A stretch of DNA of 64,000 bases from JAAFHB01 sp963677935 (GTDB taxonomy: Bacteria > Bacteroidota > Bacteroidia > Bacteroidales > Prolixibacteraceae). Shown here piece by piece: positions 8,662 through 18,640 of the stretch. Made by a program: the position numbers and the translations under genes. Below the pieces are notes generated by a model. It had not been told where the DNA came from and ran no database searches. It was given only the letters and a program-made list of their open reading frames with translations. Location of the stretch: the NCBI GenBank assembly GCA_963677935.2, contig CAXXEH010000003.1:4340001-4404000 (forward strand), written 5' to 3'. The stretch's first letter is position 1. Each line of letters begins with the position of its first letter.

Positions 8662-11600
8662 TCATTCCCTCATCATCATCTTAAACCCATTCACCTTCCC
8701 CTTATCGTTCACCTTCAGCACGTACATCCCGCTCCTGAATCCCGGGGTCGGAATAACATTCAGGCTCCCTTCATCGAGCTTTCGGGTAAGGATCAGTTTT
8801 CCACTGGTATCATAGAGCGAAGCAACTGCATTAGGGGTTACCTTACCCGTGATCCGGATCTCAACGTTTCTTACAGCATAGGCACTCAACTGGCCGGCTG
8901 TGACCAGATCGCCCACCGCGCTGATGGTCGGGGTGGAGGCGTAAAGCCGGAAGCGGTCGGTAAGAATTGAGTTGGCAGCAACCGTTACCTTGTAGGTCCC
9001 CTTCGACAGATCGGTAAACGTGGAGGTGAGTTTATCCTCCAATATGGCTTTGCAATCAGTTGCCAGATTGACTGTCTCTGCCAAGAAGATTACCTCGCCA
9101 CCCGATTTGCAGTCGAGACCGACTGGAATGATCAACCCTGCATAGGCATTGTTGGGCAGCGCCTGGATGGCAAACGGGATGCCGCTGCCGTTATCCGTCA
9201 CCAGTTTGGTATACACCAGCAGGTCGGTACCCGCTTTAAACAATCCTGCATCGTAAGTTGGGTCAAGCCCTTTGGTCATGCCGCCGTTAAAGGCAACAAT
9301 CGTTGAACACTCCCTGTTGCCAGACGTTGTGATCAGTTTGATGGTTGGCCAGGGTGCCGTTGCCGATTTTAACGCGAGAGTAGGGCTATGAAATTGCATC
9401 GATGAATTAAAACTTACAGATGATTTGCCAGTTTTCATTTTTACCATAAAACCTTGTCCCTGCTGAACAGCAATGGGAGTTTCAGGAACCGGGACATTGG
9501 AAATAATGGTATAAGGCCTTGTGTCAACATCATTACTTGTATCCTCGTGGTCCCAGATATAAACAGCTCCATAAGACACATCAAGATTGTCGGCATTGGC
9601 TTCAATAAAACGGCTAACACTGCTGCTTGCAGAATTGATCCCTATTGCAGATGAATATGGGTTCCCTACACAGTTCCAACTGCCGGCCAAAAGACCCGAA
9701 ACGGTTTTGATTCCTGTCTGTAGAGCGCCTGTGTAACTCACGATGCCATCGGCAGTGGAGCGTAGGCTATATCCTGTGCCACCACCAATACTGCCACTTG
9801 TGGAATTGGTAAAAAATGATTTCCAGCCATTTGTGGTCGGGTTATAATCCATCATCCCCCTTATTCCTCCCGTACCGGTAGGAATATTGCTGTTGCCCAC
9901 TAAAAATTCGGTAATTGTTTGTGCCACCGGTGACGAAACGATGTGCCACCTCCCGGTGGTCAGGTAACTTTGGGCAATCGTCGTGCCCGACCCGGCCACA
10001 GCATTAACAATGAGCGATCCTGTTCCCGTGACATCACTTTGGAGAATGACTCCGCCGCTCGTGTTGTTGTTGGTGAGGGTGCCGGTAACGGTAAGGGATG
10101 CACCGGGTGCGATGGTTACAGATCCTCCCGACGCAATGGTAAGGTCGCCCGTGAAAACAGGTTTATTGGTTGTATTTGGAATGGTCAAAAGATCGGATGT
10201 TGTCGGTACGCTAGCCGGACTCCAGTTGCTGGCAGTGTTCCAATCGGTATCGGTTGTGCCGGTCCAGGTCTTAGAGAAAGTCTGCCAGGCCAGGTAGGGG
10301 TATCCGTCATTATTTGAAGAGCTTATGTACCATATGGGTGTTGCAAAATCCCAAGAACTGGCAGTAAAAGTGCTTAGGGTTTTCATTTCGGCAGTGGTTT
10401 TGCCTACCACTCCTGCACCTCCACCACTGGTCGCTTGTGTGGAGACCTGTGTATCCCAATAACATCCGGTTGGGTTTTCAGCACCATTGCTTATAAACCC
10501 TTTATACCAATATCCGGTACCTGAGATTAACCCTGCCGAATAGGAATTGCTGATGACAGAATTATAATACATTCCAGTCAAGCCTCCGGCATACGAGTTC
10601 GCATCGGTTGCCGTTACCTGTGCGGTTGAATAACAATTCGATATGAAAGAATTACTATAGCCAATTAATCCGCCAACGCTTGAAGATGCTGCATTACTGG
10701 TTACCGTGCCAGAAGAAAAACATCTGCTTATTCGCGGAGCATTTGTGGCAGGTGAAGGGCCCCCGGAGCTGCCGATGAGACCACCTACGTAACAACTACT
10801 TTCTGTAGCTGAAACAGTAGCTGAACAGGAACAGTTACTTACAAAAATACTATAAACGTCACCTCCTGTTGCTGATGCATCATTCCTGACTCCGCCGATT
10901 AAACCACCAGTCATATTCGTGGATGAAATGGTTCCCGATGTATGACAATTTGAAATTGTTATGGAAGAACTGGCGACATCAAGATAAACAAAACCTGCCA
11001 ATCCCCCGGCATACCATCTACCGGAAATGCTGCAATTTGAAATCGTCAGGTTTTTGATGGTCGCTCCGTTTTTTACATATCCGAATAATCCGCGGTAATC
11101 AGACGATCCGGTAATGGTCAAGTTGGTAATTGCCTTATTGTTGCCATCAAATGAACCCCTGAAGGAATTTGAATCATCAGTTCCGATTGGCGTCCAGTCT
11201 GAATAGGCGTATAAACTTATATTGTCCATCAGCTTAAGATATTTGCCGGAATAGGTATTGCCTGCATTAACACTGGAGGCAAGTGTTGCCAATTCTGCCG
11301 CTGTGGTTATTTGGTACGGATCATCTGCCGTTCCTACTCCGGTGAAACCGGTATATTGTGATTTTGGGTTATTCCCTCCGGTATTGGTATTGTAGGTTTC
11401 TGCCCCGTCCGAACCATTGTATTCGAATATCTGCACGGAATATTGTGTGGCAACGCTAAGTCCGGTAATGGTTACCGTGTTGCTTGTGTTATTATACACG
11501 CAATAATAACCCGATGTGCCAAGTTGGGTCCCTTTTGAAGCCCAGCTTGCACTGGCAATGTATGCCGAATTATCGGAAGGATTTGTGATTGCCCCTGTGC

Positions 11601-14600
11601 CCTCTTTCACAAACAGTGCCCTTTTCGCTCCGGTGCCATTGGTCCAGCCAATGGTCATTTGTGTGGATTGTACATTTGAAAAGACAATGCTTGATGCCTG
11701 GGTGGTTGGCATAGAATTGTATCCCTGCCACGCCAGGAAAGGGTATCCGCTATTGTCCGTAGAATTAATCCCCCAATAATCATTTGCGCCATTGAATGTT
11801 TCTCCTATAAAATCCCAGCCCCCGGCGGTGAATGTGGAAGGGGATTTCATATCGGCCGTGGTTTTACCTACCACTTCTAAACCACCACTACTTGTTCCTT
11901 TCGTTGAAACCTGTGTATCCCAGTAACATCCGGTTGGGTTTTCAACACCGTTGCTTACAAACCCCTTAAACCAGGTTCCGGTACCTGTGACTATCCCTGC
12001 CGAATAAGAATTGCTAATAACAGAATTATAATACATTCCAATCAAGCCTCCGGCATATGAGTTCGCATCTGTTGCTGTTACGTGTGCAGTTGAATAACAA
12101 TTCGATATGGAAGAATTACTGTAGCCAATTAATCCGCCAACGCTTGAAGATGCTGCATTACTGGTTGCCGTGCCAGAAGAAAAACATCTGCTTATTCGCG
12201 GAGCATTTGTGGCAGGTGAAGGGCCCTCAGAGCTCCCGATGAGACCTCCTACGTAACAACTACTTTCTGTAGCTGAAACAGTAGCTGAAGAGGAACAGTT
12301 ACTTACAAAAATACTATAAACGTCACCTCCTGTTGTAGATGCGTTATTCCTGACAGCGCCGATTAACCCACCGGTCATATTCGTGGATGAAATGGTTCCC
12401 GATGTATGACAATTTAAAATCGTTACAGAAGAACTGGCGACATCAAGATAAACAAAACCTGCCAATCCCCCGGCATACCATCTACCGGAAATGCTGCAAC
12501 TTGAAATCGTCAGGTTTTTGATGGTTGCGTCACTATATACAAAACCGAATAATCCGCGGTAATCTGATGTTCCGGTAATGGTTAAGTTGGTAATTATTTT
12601 AGTATTGCCGTCAAATGAACCCCTGAAAACATAGTCAGCATTAGATCCGATGGGCGTCCAGTCTGTATAGGCTGATAAACTGATATCGTTCATCAGCTTA
12701 AGATATTTGCCGGAATAGGTAGTGCCAGAGTTAACAATGGTGGCAAGCTTTGCCAGCTCTGCTGCTGTAGAAATTTGGTATGGATCATCTGCCGTACCAG
12801 CTCCGGTGAAACCAGTATACTGTGTTTTGGGATTATTCGATGCGGTAGTGGTATTATAGATTTCAGCCGCTGGGTCGCCATTGTATTCGAAAACCTGCAC
12901 TGTATACTGTGTGGCAACGCTAAGTCCGGTAATGGTTACTGTATTGCTTGTGTTGTTATACACGCAATAATATCCTGAGGAACTCAACTCAGACCCTTTT
13001 GAAGCCCAATCTGAATTGGCAGTAAAAGTCGATTTATCGGAAGGATTTGTGATTGCCCCTGTTTCTTCTTTCACAAATACCGCCCTTTTCGCTCCGGTTC
13101 CATTGGTCCAGCCAATGGTCATTTGTGTGGATTGTACATTTGAAAAGACAATGCTTGATGCCTGGGTGGTTGGCATAGAATTGTATCCCTGCCACACCAG
13201 GAAAGGGTATCCGCTATTGTCCGTAGAATTAATCCCCCAATAATCATTTGCGCCATTGAATGTTTCTCCTATAAAATCCCAGCCCCCGGCGGTGAATGTG
13301 GAAGGGGATTTCATATCGGCCGTGGTTTTACCTACCACTTCTAAACCACCACTACTTGTTCCTTTCGTTGAAACCTGTGTATCCCAGTAACATCCGGTTG
13401 GGTTTTCAACACCGTTGCTTACAAACCCCTTAAACCAGGTTCCGGTACCTGTGACTATCCCTGCCGAATAGGAATTGCTAATGACAGAATTAAAATACAC
13501 TCCAATCAAGCCTCCTACGTACGAGTTCGCATTTGTTGCTGTTACATTTGCAGTTGAATAACAATTCGATATAAAAGAATTACTATTGCCAATTAATCCG
13601 CCAATGCATGAAGATTCAGCCTCACTGGTTACTGTACCCGAAGAAAAACTACTGCTGATTCGCGGAAATTTTGTTTTATCAGTAGAAGTAGCGCCCTCAG
13701 AGCTCCCGATGAGTCCACCTACGTAACAAGAATAAGCTGTCGCTGATACCGTTGCGCTCGAAGAGCAGTTCCTGATAAAAATATTATAAACTTCGCCTCC
13801 GGTTACTGATTCAGTGTTCCTGATACCGCCTATAAGCCCACCGGTCATATTTTGGGATGAAATGGTACCCGATGTATGACAATTTGAAATCGTTACAGAA
13901 GAACTGGCGAGATCAAGATAAACAAAACCTGCCAATCCCCCGGCATACGATCCTGCTGAAATACTGCAGTTTTCAATTGACAGGTTTTTAATTGTTGCAT
14001 CACTGTTCACATAGCCGAATAATCCGCGGTAATCAGACATTCCAGTAATGGTCAAGTGGCTAATTACCTTATTGTTGCCATCAAATGAACCCCTGAAAAC
14101 ATAGGAAGGATCTTTTCCTATAGGCGTCCAGTTTGTATAATCGGATAAACTGATATCGTTCATCAGTTTAAAATATTTTCCCGAATAGGTGGTGCCAGCA
14201 TTCACGTTGGTAGCGACCAATGCCAGATCAGCCGCTGTAGTTATTTGGTAGGGATCATCTGCCGTTCCTGCTCCGGGGAAACCGGTGTACTGTGATTTGG
14301 GATTATTTGATGCAGTAGTGGTATTATAGATCTCTGCAGTAGCCTCGCCATTATATTCAAACACTTGCGTAATGTATTTAGTGACCGGCGTTAATCCGGT
14401 GACTGTAACACTTGTCCCCGTGCCGTTGTAAACGCAATACCAGCCTGTTGAAATTAGGGTTCCACTGCCAAAAACAGTATTTGCAGTGTAGGTAGTGTTA
14501 TTAGCAGGAGTTGTGGTTCCGGTGTCGGTTTGCTTAACAAAAACAGCCCTGCCAGAACCGTTTCCAATGGTCCAGTTAATTGTCATTTGGGTAGTTCCTA

Positions 14601-15672
14601 TTGTTGAAAATGTGATGTTGGTAGCCTGGGTGAGGGGGGCTTCCAAATGAGGTGGATTGTTGGTCAGGTAAGGGTATCCTGAATTGATACCGGAGTTCAT
14701 TGACCAGATTGTTGTAAAGTCCCAACTATCACTATCTATTCCGGTAAAGGTGGTTTGGATTTTCATTTCTAACGTAGTTTTTCCCGTACCTCCCGTTGCA
14801 CTATTTGCTTTTCCCGTAGTTTGTGTATCCCAGCAGGACTTGGAAGAAGAATACCCCCCTGCATAAACTATCCCTACCAGACCGCCTGAACTTGAACCAC
14901 CACTCACGAAACCGGTAGCATAGCATTTGCTGATGACATGGTCATTTTCCCCTACCAGACCGCCAACATAATCGGTTCCACTTACGGAACCCGTGGAATA
15001 ACTGCTGCTGGCGGTGCCCGCATTAACCCCTGCCAGACCGCCTATATTATATGCCCCACTAACGGAAACGTCAGCAAAACTGTAACTAATCGCAGCAGCA
15101 GTAGCATTATTCCCCACAACACCACCAACTTTAGAATTTCCACTCACTGAACCGGTGGCAAAACAGTTGATAACAATGGATGATCCATCATTATACCCAA
15201 CCAGACCGCCAACGTTATACGCCCCTGCAATATTCACAGCGCTGACACCTAAATTGGCAATAGTTGCATTTGACGCCCATCCAAATAAACCAATATTATC
15301 AATGGACCCGCGAGAGATAGTAAGCCCTGAAATAGTTTTGCCATCGCCATCATATGATCCAATAAAAGGATTGTCCATATTACCAATAGGTAGCCAGCCT
15401 TTATTACTATCCCAACCAGAAGTTGACGAAGCATTTATATCTGCAGTTTGAATGTAGGATTTGCTCCATTGGGCAGCGTTCTGGCTAAGCCAGTAGAGAT
15501 TATCAAGAGTGGCAATCTGGTAGGGGCTTTCGCTTGTGCCAGCACCTGCCAACGGTGCGGTGGCGGTTTGGGCAACCAGCTGGCTCGTGCTGAACATTTG
15601 TAAAAGCATTACTGCCATTACCAATTTTCCTGCCAGAGCAGGAAACCTTCGGCTTGATGTAAATTTTTTCAT
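8662..15672 (-). CDS. Giant T9SS-secreted surface protein with GLUG-type repeats and fibronectin-III-like domains (2336 aa)
   Basis: It begins with a signal peptide (SRRFPALAGKLVMAVMLL, cleavage near QLVAQ). Residues about 40-335 hold GLUG-type repeats (GGLVGYNDG, VGGVVGNN, GGLAGVNAG). Three large repeats of 488 residues follow, each with an FN3-like part (TQMTIGWTNGTGAKRA, YCVYNN, VFEYNG) and a GLUG part (YRGLFGYV, GGLAGFVYLD, GGLIGSS). Residues from about 1800 onward contain a cell-surface segment (TDWNTASNWSPASVP). The last 80 residues form a type A T9SS sorting domain (ASLYDTSGKLILTR, then RSGMYVLKVND). It is predicted to be exported through T9SS and to act as an adhesin-like or matrix protein. 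The divergent regulator at 15971 may control it. Confidence 0.85.
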   Translation of the reverse strand: MKKFTSSRRFPALAGKLVMAVMLLQMFSTSQLVAQTATAPLAGAGTSESPYQIATLDNLYWLSQNAAQWSKSYIQTADINASSTSGWDSNKGWLPIGNMDNPFIGSYDGDGKTISGLTISRGSIDNIGLFGWASNATIANLGVSAVNIAGAYNVGGLVGYNDGSSIVINCFATGSVSGNSKVGGVVGNNATAAAISYSFADVSVSGAYNIGGLAGVNAGTASSSYSTGSVSGTDYVGGLVGENDHVISKCYATGFVSGGSSSGGLVGIVYAGGYSSSKSCWDTQTTGKANSATGGTGKTTLEMKIQTTFTGIDSDSWDFTTIWSMNSGINSGYPYLTNNPPHLEAPLTQATNITFSTIGTTQMTINWTIGNGSGRAVFVKQTDTGTTTPANNTTYTANTVFGSGTLISTGWYCVYNGTGTSVTVTGLTPVTKYITQVFEYNGEATAEIYNTTTASNNPKSQYTGFPGAGTADDPYQITTAADLALVATNVNAGTTYSGKYFKLMNDISLSDYTNWTPIGKDPSYVFRGSFDGNNKVISHLTITGMSDYRGLFGYVNSDATIKNLSIENCSISAGSYAGGLAGFVYLDLASSSVTISNCHTSGTISSQNMTGGLIGGIRNTESVTGGEVYNIFIRNCSSSATVSATAYSCYVGGLIGSSEGATSTDKTKFPRISSSFSSGTVTSEAESSCIGGLIGNSNSFISNCYSTANVTATNANSYVGGLIGVYFNSVISNSYSAGIVTGTGTWFKGFVSNGVENPTGCYWDTQVSTKGTSSGGLEVVGKTTADMKSPSTFTAGGWDFIGETFNGANDYWGINSTDNSGYPFLVWQGYNSMPTTQASSIVFSNVQSTQMTIGWTNGTGAKRAVFVKEETGAITNPSDKSTFTANSDWASKGSELSSSGYYCVYNNTSNTVTITGLSVATQYTVQVFEYNGDPAAEIYNTTTASNNPKTQYTGFTGAGTADDPYQISTAAELAKLATIVNSGTTYSGKYLKLMNDISLSAYTDWTPIGSNADYVFRGSFDGNTKIITNLTITGTSDYRGLFGFVYSDATIKNLTISSCSISGRWYAGGLAGFVYLDVASSSVTILNCHTSGTISSTNMTGGLIGAVRNNASTTGGDVYSIFVSNCSSSATVSATESSCYVGGLIGSSEGPSPATNAPRISRCFSSGTATSNAASSSVGGLIGYSNSSISNCYSTAHVTATDANSYAGGLIGMYYNSVISNSYSAGIVTGTGTWFKGFVSNGVENPTGCYWDTQVSTKGTSSGGLEVVGKTTADMKSPSTFTAGGWDFIGETFNGANDYWGINSTDNSGYPFLAWQGYNSMPTTQASSIVFSNVQSTQMTIGWTNGTGAKRALFVKEGTGAITNPSDNSAYIASASWASKGTQLGTSGYYCVYNNTSNTVTITGLSVATQYSVQIFEYNGSDGAETYNTNTGGNNPKSQYTGFTGVGTADDPYQITTAAELATLASSVNAGNTYSGKYLKLMDNISLYAYSDWTPIGTDDSNSFRGSFDGNNKAITNLTITGSSDYRGLFGYVKNGATIKNLTISNCSISGRWYAGGLAGFVYLDVASSSITISNCHTSGTISSTNMTGGLIGGVRNDASATGGDVYSIFVSNCSCSATVSATESSCYVGGLIGSSGGPSPATNAPRISRCFSSGTVTSNAASSSVGGLIGYSNSFISNCYSTAQVTATDANSYAGGLTGMYYNSVISNSYSAGLISGTGYWYKGFISNGAENPTGCYWDTQVSTQATSGGGAGVVGKTTAEMKTLSTFTASSWDFATPIWYISSSNNDGYPYLAWQTFSKTWTGTTDTDWNTASNWSPASVPTTSDLLTIPNTTNKPVFTGDLTIASGGSVTIAPGASLTVTGTLTNNNTSGGVILQSDVTGTGSLIVNAVAGSGTTIAQSYLTTGRWHIVSSPVAQTITEFLVGNSNIPTGTGGIRGMMDYNPTTNGWKSFFTNSTSGSIGGGTGYSLRSTADGIVSYTGALQTGIKTVSGLLAGSWNCVGNPYSSAIGINSASSSVSRFIEANADNLDVSYGAVYIWDHEDTSNDVDTRPYTIISNVPVPETPIAVQQGQGFMVKMKTGKSSVSFNSSMQFHSPTLALKSATAPWPTIKLITTSGNRECSTIVAFNGGMTKGLDPTYDAGLFKAGTDLLVYTKLVTDNGSGIPFAIQALPNNAYAGLIIPVGLDCKSGGEVIFLAETVNLATDCKAILEDKLTSTFTDLSKGTYKVTVAANSILTDRFRLYASTPTISAVGDLVTAGQLSAYAVRNVEIRITGKVTPNAVASLYDTSGKLILTRKLDEGSLNVIPTPGFRSGMYVLKVNDKGKVNGFKMMMRE
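10270..14670 (-). repeat. Three tandem 1464-bp repeat units inside the giant surface-protein gene
   Basis: Anchor sequence AACATCCGGTTGGG occurs at 10461, 11925 and 13389, exactly 1464 bp apart, so each unit is 488 codons. Similarity is patchy. Units 1 and 2 are nearly identical over about 380 bp at 13098-13478 versus 11634-12014. Units 2 and 3 are nearly identical over about 360 bp at 12164-12524 versus 10700-11060. Boundaries are approximate. Confidence 0.85.
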
Positions 15673-15830
15673 TATTCAAGGTATTATTAGGAGTATAAAA
15701 TTTGAGTTTTGCAGATTTTAATCCGGTTTCAAGTGTATGCCATCTCACCAGGCAACATGTTGTAAAATAGTTTGTGGTCAGTAAATTTATTTTTAGCCAG
15801 TAAAATTATTTTTATTTGTAACTGCTGACT

Positions 15831-15864
15831 GTCCAAAACGTATTTCCTTTCGTCCAAAACGTAT
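15831..15864. promoter_or_regulatory. Paired direct repeats GTCCAAAACGTAT, candidate regulator operator
   Basis: The 13-mer GTCCAAAACGTAT occurs at 15831-15843 and again at 15852-15864, identical and 21 bp apart, i.e. on the same face of the helix two turns apart. They lie between the giant T9SS gene (start 15672) and the AraC-type regulator (start 15971). AraC-family proteins commonly bind such paired direct sites. Binding is inferred. Confidence 0.6.
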
Positions 15865-15918
15865 ATTTAAATGTTTACCGACCATCTGAATTGGCATTAA
15901 TATCTCCTTTAGTTTTCG

Positions 15919-15926
15919 TACTTTTG
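15919..15926 (+). promoter_or_regulatory. Candidate -7 element of the AraC-type regulator
   Basis: TACTTTTG fits the Bacteroidota -7 consensus TAnnTTTG. TTGG at 15891-15894 is the nearest -33-like match, but its 24-nt spacing is long. The start codon follows about 45 nt downstream. Confidence 0.4.
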
Positions 15927-15970
15927 AAAACAATAGTATAAATTCAGCCTTATCTACTAATTGTATAACT

Positions 15971-17119
15971 ATGGTCAGGATCATTTTTTTATTGGCCCCC
16001 ATTTTTGTAAGTCTCTTCTGGTCAATTACCCTGAATGGTGACAGAAAAAAATACAGTACGCCGCGTCGGTTTCTTTCGTGGTTTATGCTGTTGACCGGAA
16101 TGATTTTTACCGCTCATTTTCTCTATTTTGCCCCCTTCCCCAACCTCTACCGCTTTGCTGATGTACCACTTCAATGGTTAGGTTTAACCATTTTCCCTTT
16201 GTATCACATCTATTTCAGGCTGCTGACCGTGGATGACCATTTTTCGTTTAAAACACATACGAAGTACTTGTTCATACCGGCAATTGTGGCTCTTATTTAC
16301 GGATTAGGTGTGCTATTGACCCCTGCTGATGAATATAAATCGTGGTTGTTCAATCCAACGAATGATTTTTCATCCTCATCCATCCGATTTTTGATCGTTA
16401 TGCGAACCATTATTCGGATCACTTTTTTAATTTCCCTGATCCTGTCGTTAATTGGTAATGATTGGCTGATCCGAAAATACGGTGGCAATGCCGAGCAGTT
16501 TTATTCCGATATTCTGGATGCCAAACATACCAATGCAAGAAATATTAACTATGTCATCATGGCCATGGGTATTGTGTGCGTCGGAATCTTTTCAATCGGA
16601 CGTGCTTTACTTGTGCATATGGATTGGCTAATCGATCTGGGGTGGACCTTGTTTGCGGTTCTGCTGTTTATGATGGGCAATTCGGGCAGAAGGCAAAAAA
16701 TGATCAATCCTATCCTTGCGGAAAACGGTGAGGATATTTCAATTCCATCCTCTGAAATATCAATTAACGAGCAGGAGGAATTTTTTAGTAAGATTGTGGA
16801 CCAATTCACCCGCCATAAGATCTATCTGAACACCGACCTCAACATCGCCGAAGTAGTGAAAAGAGTCGGCACCAACAGATGTTATGTCTCTTTAATCATC
16901 AATCAGCACTCCTACCAAAACTTCTGCTCTTTTGTAAATGATTTCCGCATTGAGGAGTTGAAACGACTTATCCCCGTAAACGTCGAAACGACTACCGAAG
17001 ATTTTGCACACCGGTGCGGATTTGGTTCTGTAAATTCATTAAAACGGGCAATTTATGCCAGAACAGGGATGTCGTTTAAGGATTTTAAACAACAAATCTT
17101 AAGCGTAAATCCACATTAA
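15971..17119 (+). CDS. Membrane-bound AraC-type helix-turn-helix transcriptional regulator
   Basis: The 382-residue protein has six to seven hydrophobic segments in residues 1-230 (IIFLLAPIFVSLFWSI; FLSWFMLLTGMIFTAHFLYF; YLFIPAIVALIYGLGVLL; IIRITFLISLILSLIG; IMAMGIVCVGIFSIG; GWTLFAVLLFMMG). A C-terminal AraC-type domain follows at about 270-380 (KIYLNTDLNIAEVVKRVGTNRCYVS, then FRIEELKRLI, FAHRCGFGSVNSLKRAIYARTGMSFKDFK). Such proteins sense a signal at the membrane and bind DNA in the cytoplasm. It is divergent from the giant T9SS gene, and two direct repeats lie in the shared upstream region. Confidence 0.82.
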   Translation: MVRIIFLLAPIFVSLFWSITLNGDRKKYSTPRRFLSWFMLLTGMIFTAHFLYFAPFPNLYRFADVPLQWLGLTIFPLYHIYFRLLTVDDHFSFKTHTKYLFIPAIVALIYGLGVLLTPADEYKSWLFNPTNDFSSSSIRFLIVMRTIIRITFLISLILSLIGNDWLIRKYGGNAEQFYSDILDAKHTNARNINYVIMAMGIVCVGIFSIGRALLVHMDWLIDLGWTLFAVLLFMMGNSGRRQKMINPILAENGEDISIPSSEISINEQEEFFSKIVDQFTRHKIYLNTDLNIAEVVKRVGTNRCYVSLIINQHSYQNFCSFVNDFRIEELKRLIPVNVETTTEDFAHRCGFGSVNSLKRAIYARTGMSFKDFKQQILSVNPH

Positions 17120-17543
17120 GGGTGTTTCAAGTGAATGAGATCCTCAGAAATCATGGTTTAAGCAGGTAAGAAATTAAAAATAGCTCGTACCAGACTCACT
17201 GATTAAATTAAATCTTAGGATCTGTAGAATTTCATATTCCGTTATTTGGGTGGTGCAGCTTAATATGTTGGTCAATTGTGTGTTAGGTGCAGGCAAAGTG
17301 AATATAGCACCTTTGCAGTTGGCAATTGGAAACTAGCCGCTGGCAGATTTTGCCGGGAGAAAGTCGTTCTTTTCAGATTAAGGTTAAGAATAAAAGTCAA
17401 TTAGTTACAGGCATTCAAGCTAGCTGCCAGTACCTAATTGCCAGCATTGCATGAGAAACCGTTTAAAAGGAAACAAAAATTTCGTTAAACATACATTTCG
17501 TTATAGCGACGATGTTCCTTATACTTGTATTAAAACAGGCATC
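17120..17543. other. Intergenic region with decayed short repeats
   Basis: No convincing gene. Around 17300-17440 there are imperfect copies of short words (GGCAATTGG, GCTAGCTGCCAG, AATTGCCAGC) resembling those at 53330-53465. An in-frame upstream extension of the Rpn remnant begins at 17451 but does not match the family start at 17544. Confidence 0.35.
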
Positions 17544-18013
17544 ATGCGCTATCTTGATCCCATAAATAACCTCACCTTCAGGAAGGTATTCGGAGAGCAC
17601 CCGCGGTTACTCAAGAGCTTTCTGAACGCCATGCTGCCACTTTCTGTACCGATAAAGGATCTGGAATACCTGCCGGCAGAGCTGGTACCCGAAGTGCCTT
17701 TGCTGAAGTTTTCGAAATACCCAAATTCAAAGCTGCTAATTATAACGAAAAACGGCCCCAGTTGTTGTGGCTCAGGTATCTGTCAGAGATTAAGACCGCC
17801 ACAGAAACGATATCGCCCGAATTGTATGAAGTGCAGGAAATACGAGAAGCCATTGAGCTGTTGCAGGAAAGTGCTTACACTAAATCAGAAATGTCAGCTT
17901 ATGATAAGTACTGGGACAGCATTAGTGTTGAGCGCACGCTGCTTGCAGACTCGTTTGTTGAAGGAAAAATCGAAGGAATCGAACTAATGGTTGTAAATGG
18001 ATATAAATATTGA
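17544..18013 (+). pseudogene. Rpn-family (PD-(D/E)XK) nuclease, copy 2, larger internal deletion
   Basis: The start MRYLDPINNLTFRKVFGEHPR and the segment up to VPLLKFS match copy 1 at 7546. The sequence then joins directly to EIPKFKAANYNEKR in another frame, so the whole nuclease core (IVDVRC to VEMQM) is lost. The C-terminal part (YLSEIKTATETISPEL, YDKYWDSISVERTLL, EGKIEGIEL) runs to the stop at 18013, shorter than in copy 1. The lost segment contains the entire region deleted in copy 1. The gene cannot make an active nuclease. Confidence 0.83.
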
Positions 18014-18640
18014 CGTTAAAAAGCCATCCCTTTTCTCAAAGGTTTGGGGGCCGCAACACCGCTAATTATACCCTAATCACTATATACAACCCATGCCCGA
18101 CCCCCATTCTCTTTGGCCAACTATGGCATCTACTGGAATTCGGTTCAGGACTCATGTAGCCCCCTCACTCCAGTCTCCATTGGTAACTGATATTTTCGTT
18201 TAAAATACTTTGATGCGTACCACGCAGCGGTTCTCATAAGTGAACCGAGGCTACCAAAATGTTAGATAGCATTAATTATGCCAAAAAATGCAAGGAGTTT
18301 GGGAACCAATTAAAAGCTCACTAAAAGCCTCATCTTTAGCTAATAAAACACATTGCCATTTTTCAAACGGTTTTTTAAAGGAATGATGAAGACAAATTGA
18401 TCAAATTTTAATTAAATAATCGCACAGCTGTGCGGAAATAAGCCAAATTTTACAGAAACAGGGTATCATAAAGTGGCGCAAATTTTGCAGAACCATTGCG
18501 TTAAAGGTTAATAATTATTCGTAATTTTAGCTCTTTATAATCCCCGCTTTGAAAGATATTCACGATGCGGAATCAAACACTCCGTAAGATGGCTTTTCAT
18601 TGCATAACTGAAGGAATAATAAATTTGAAATGAGCGCAAG
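18014..18640. other. Intergenic region, no gene seen; one hairpin and a possible promoter
   Basis: No supported coding sequence. A 6-bp hairpin, CGGTTC-TCATAAGT-GAACCG, lies at 18228-18247 in an otherwise GC-richer stretch (18040-18260) that may be debris of a mobile element. TAAATTTG at 18620-18627 with TTG at 18600-18602 (17-nt spacing) could be the promoter of the next gene, which would leave a very short 5' leader. Confidence 0.35.

Noticed and set aside
9943..10317. Gly/Arg-rich open frame opposite the giant surface gene
   Set aside because: Its composition follows from the repeat codons on the other strand; no independent support.
18040..18260. Group II intron or retron fragment
   Set aside because: Some words looked suggestive but no domain V hairpin, reverse transcriptase frame or boundary could be identified.
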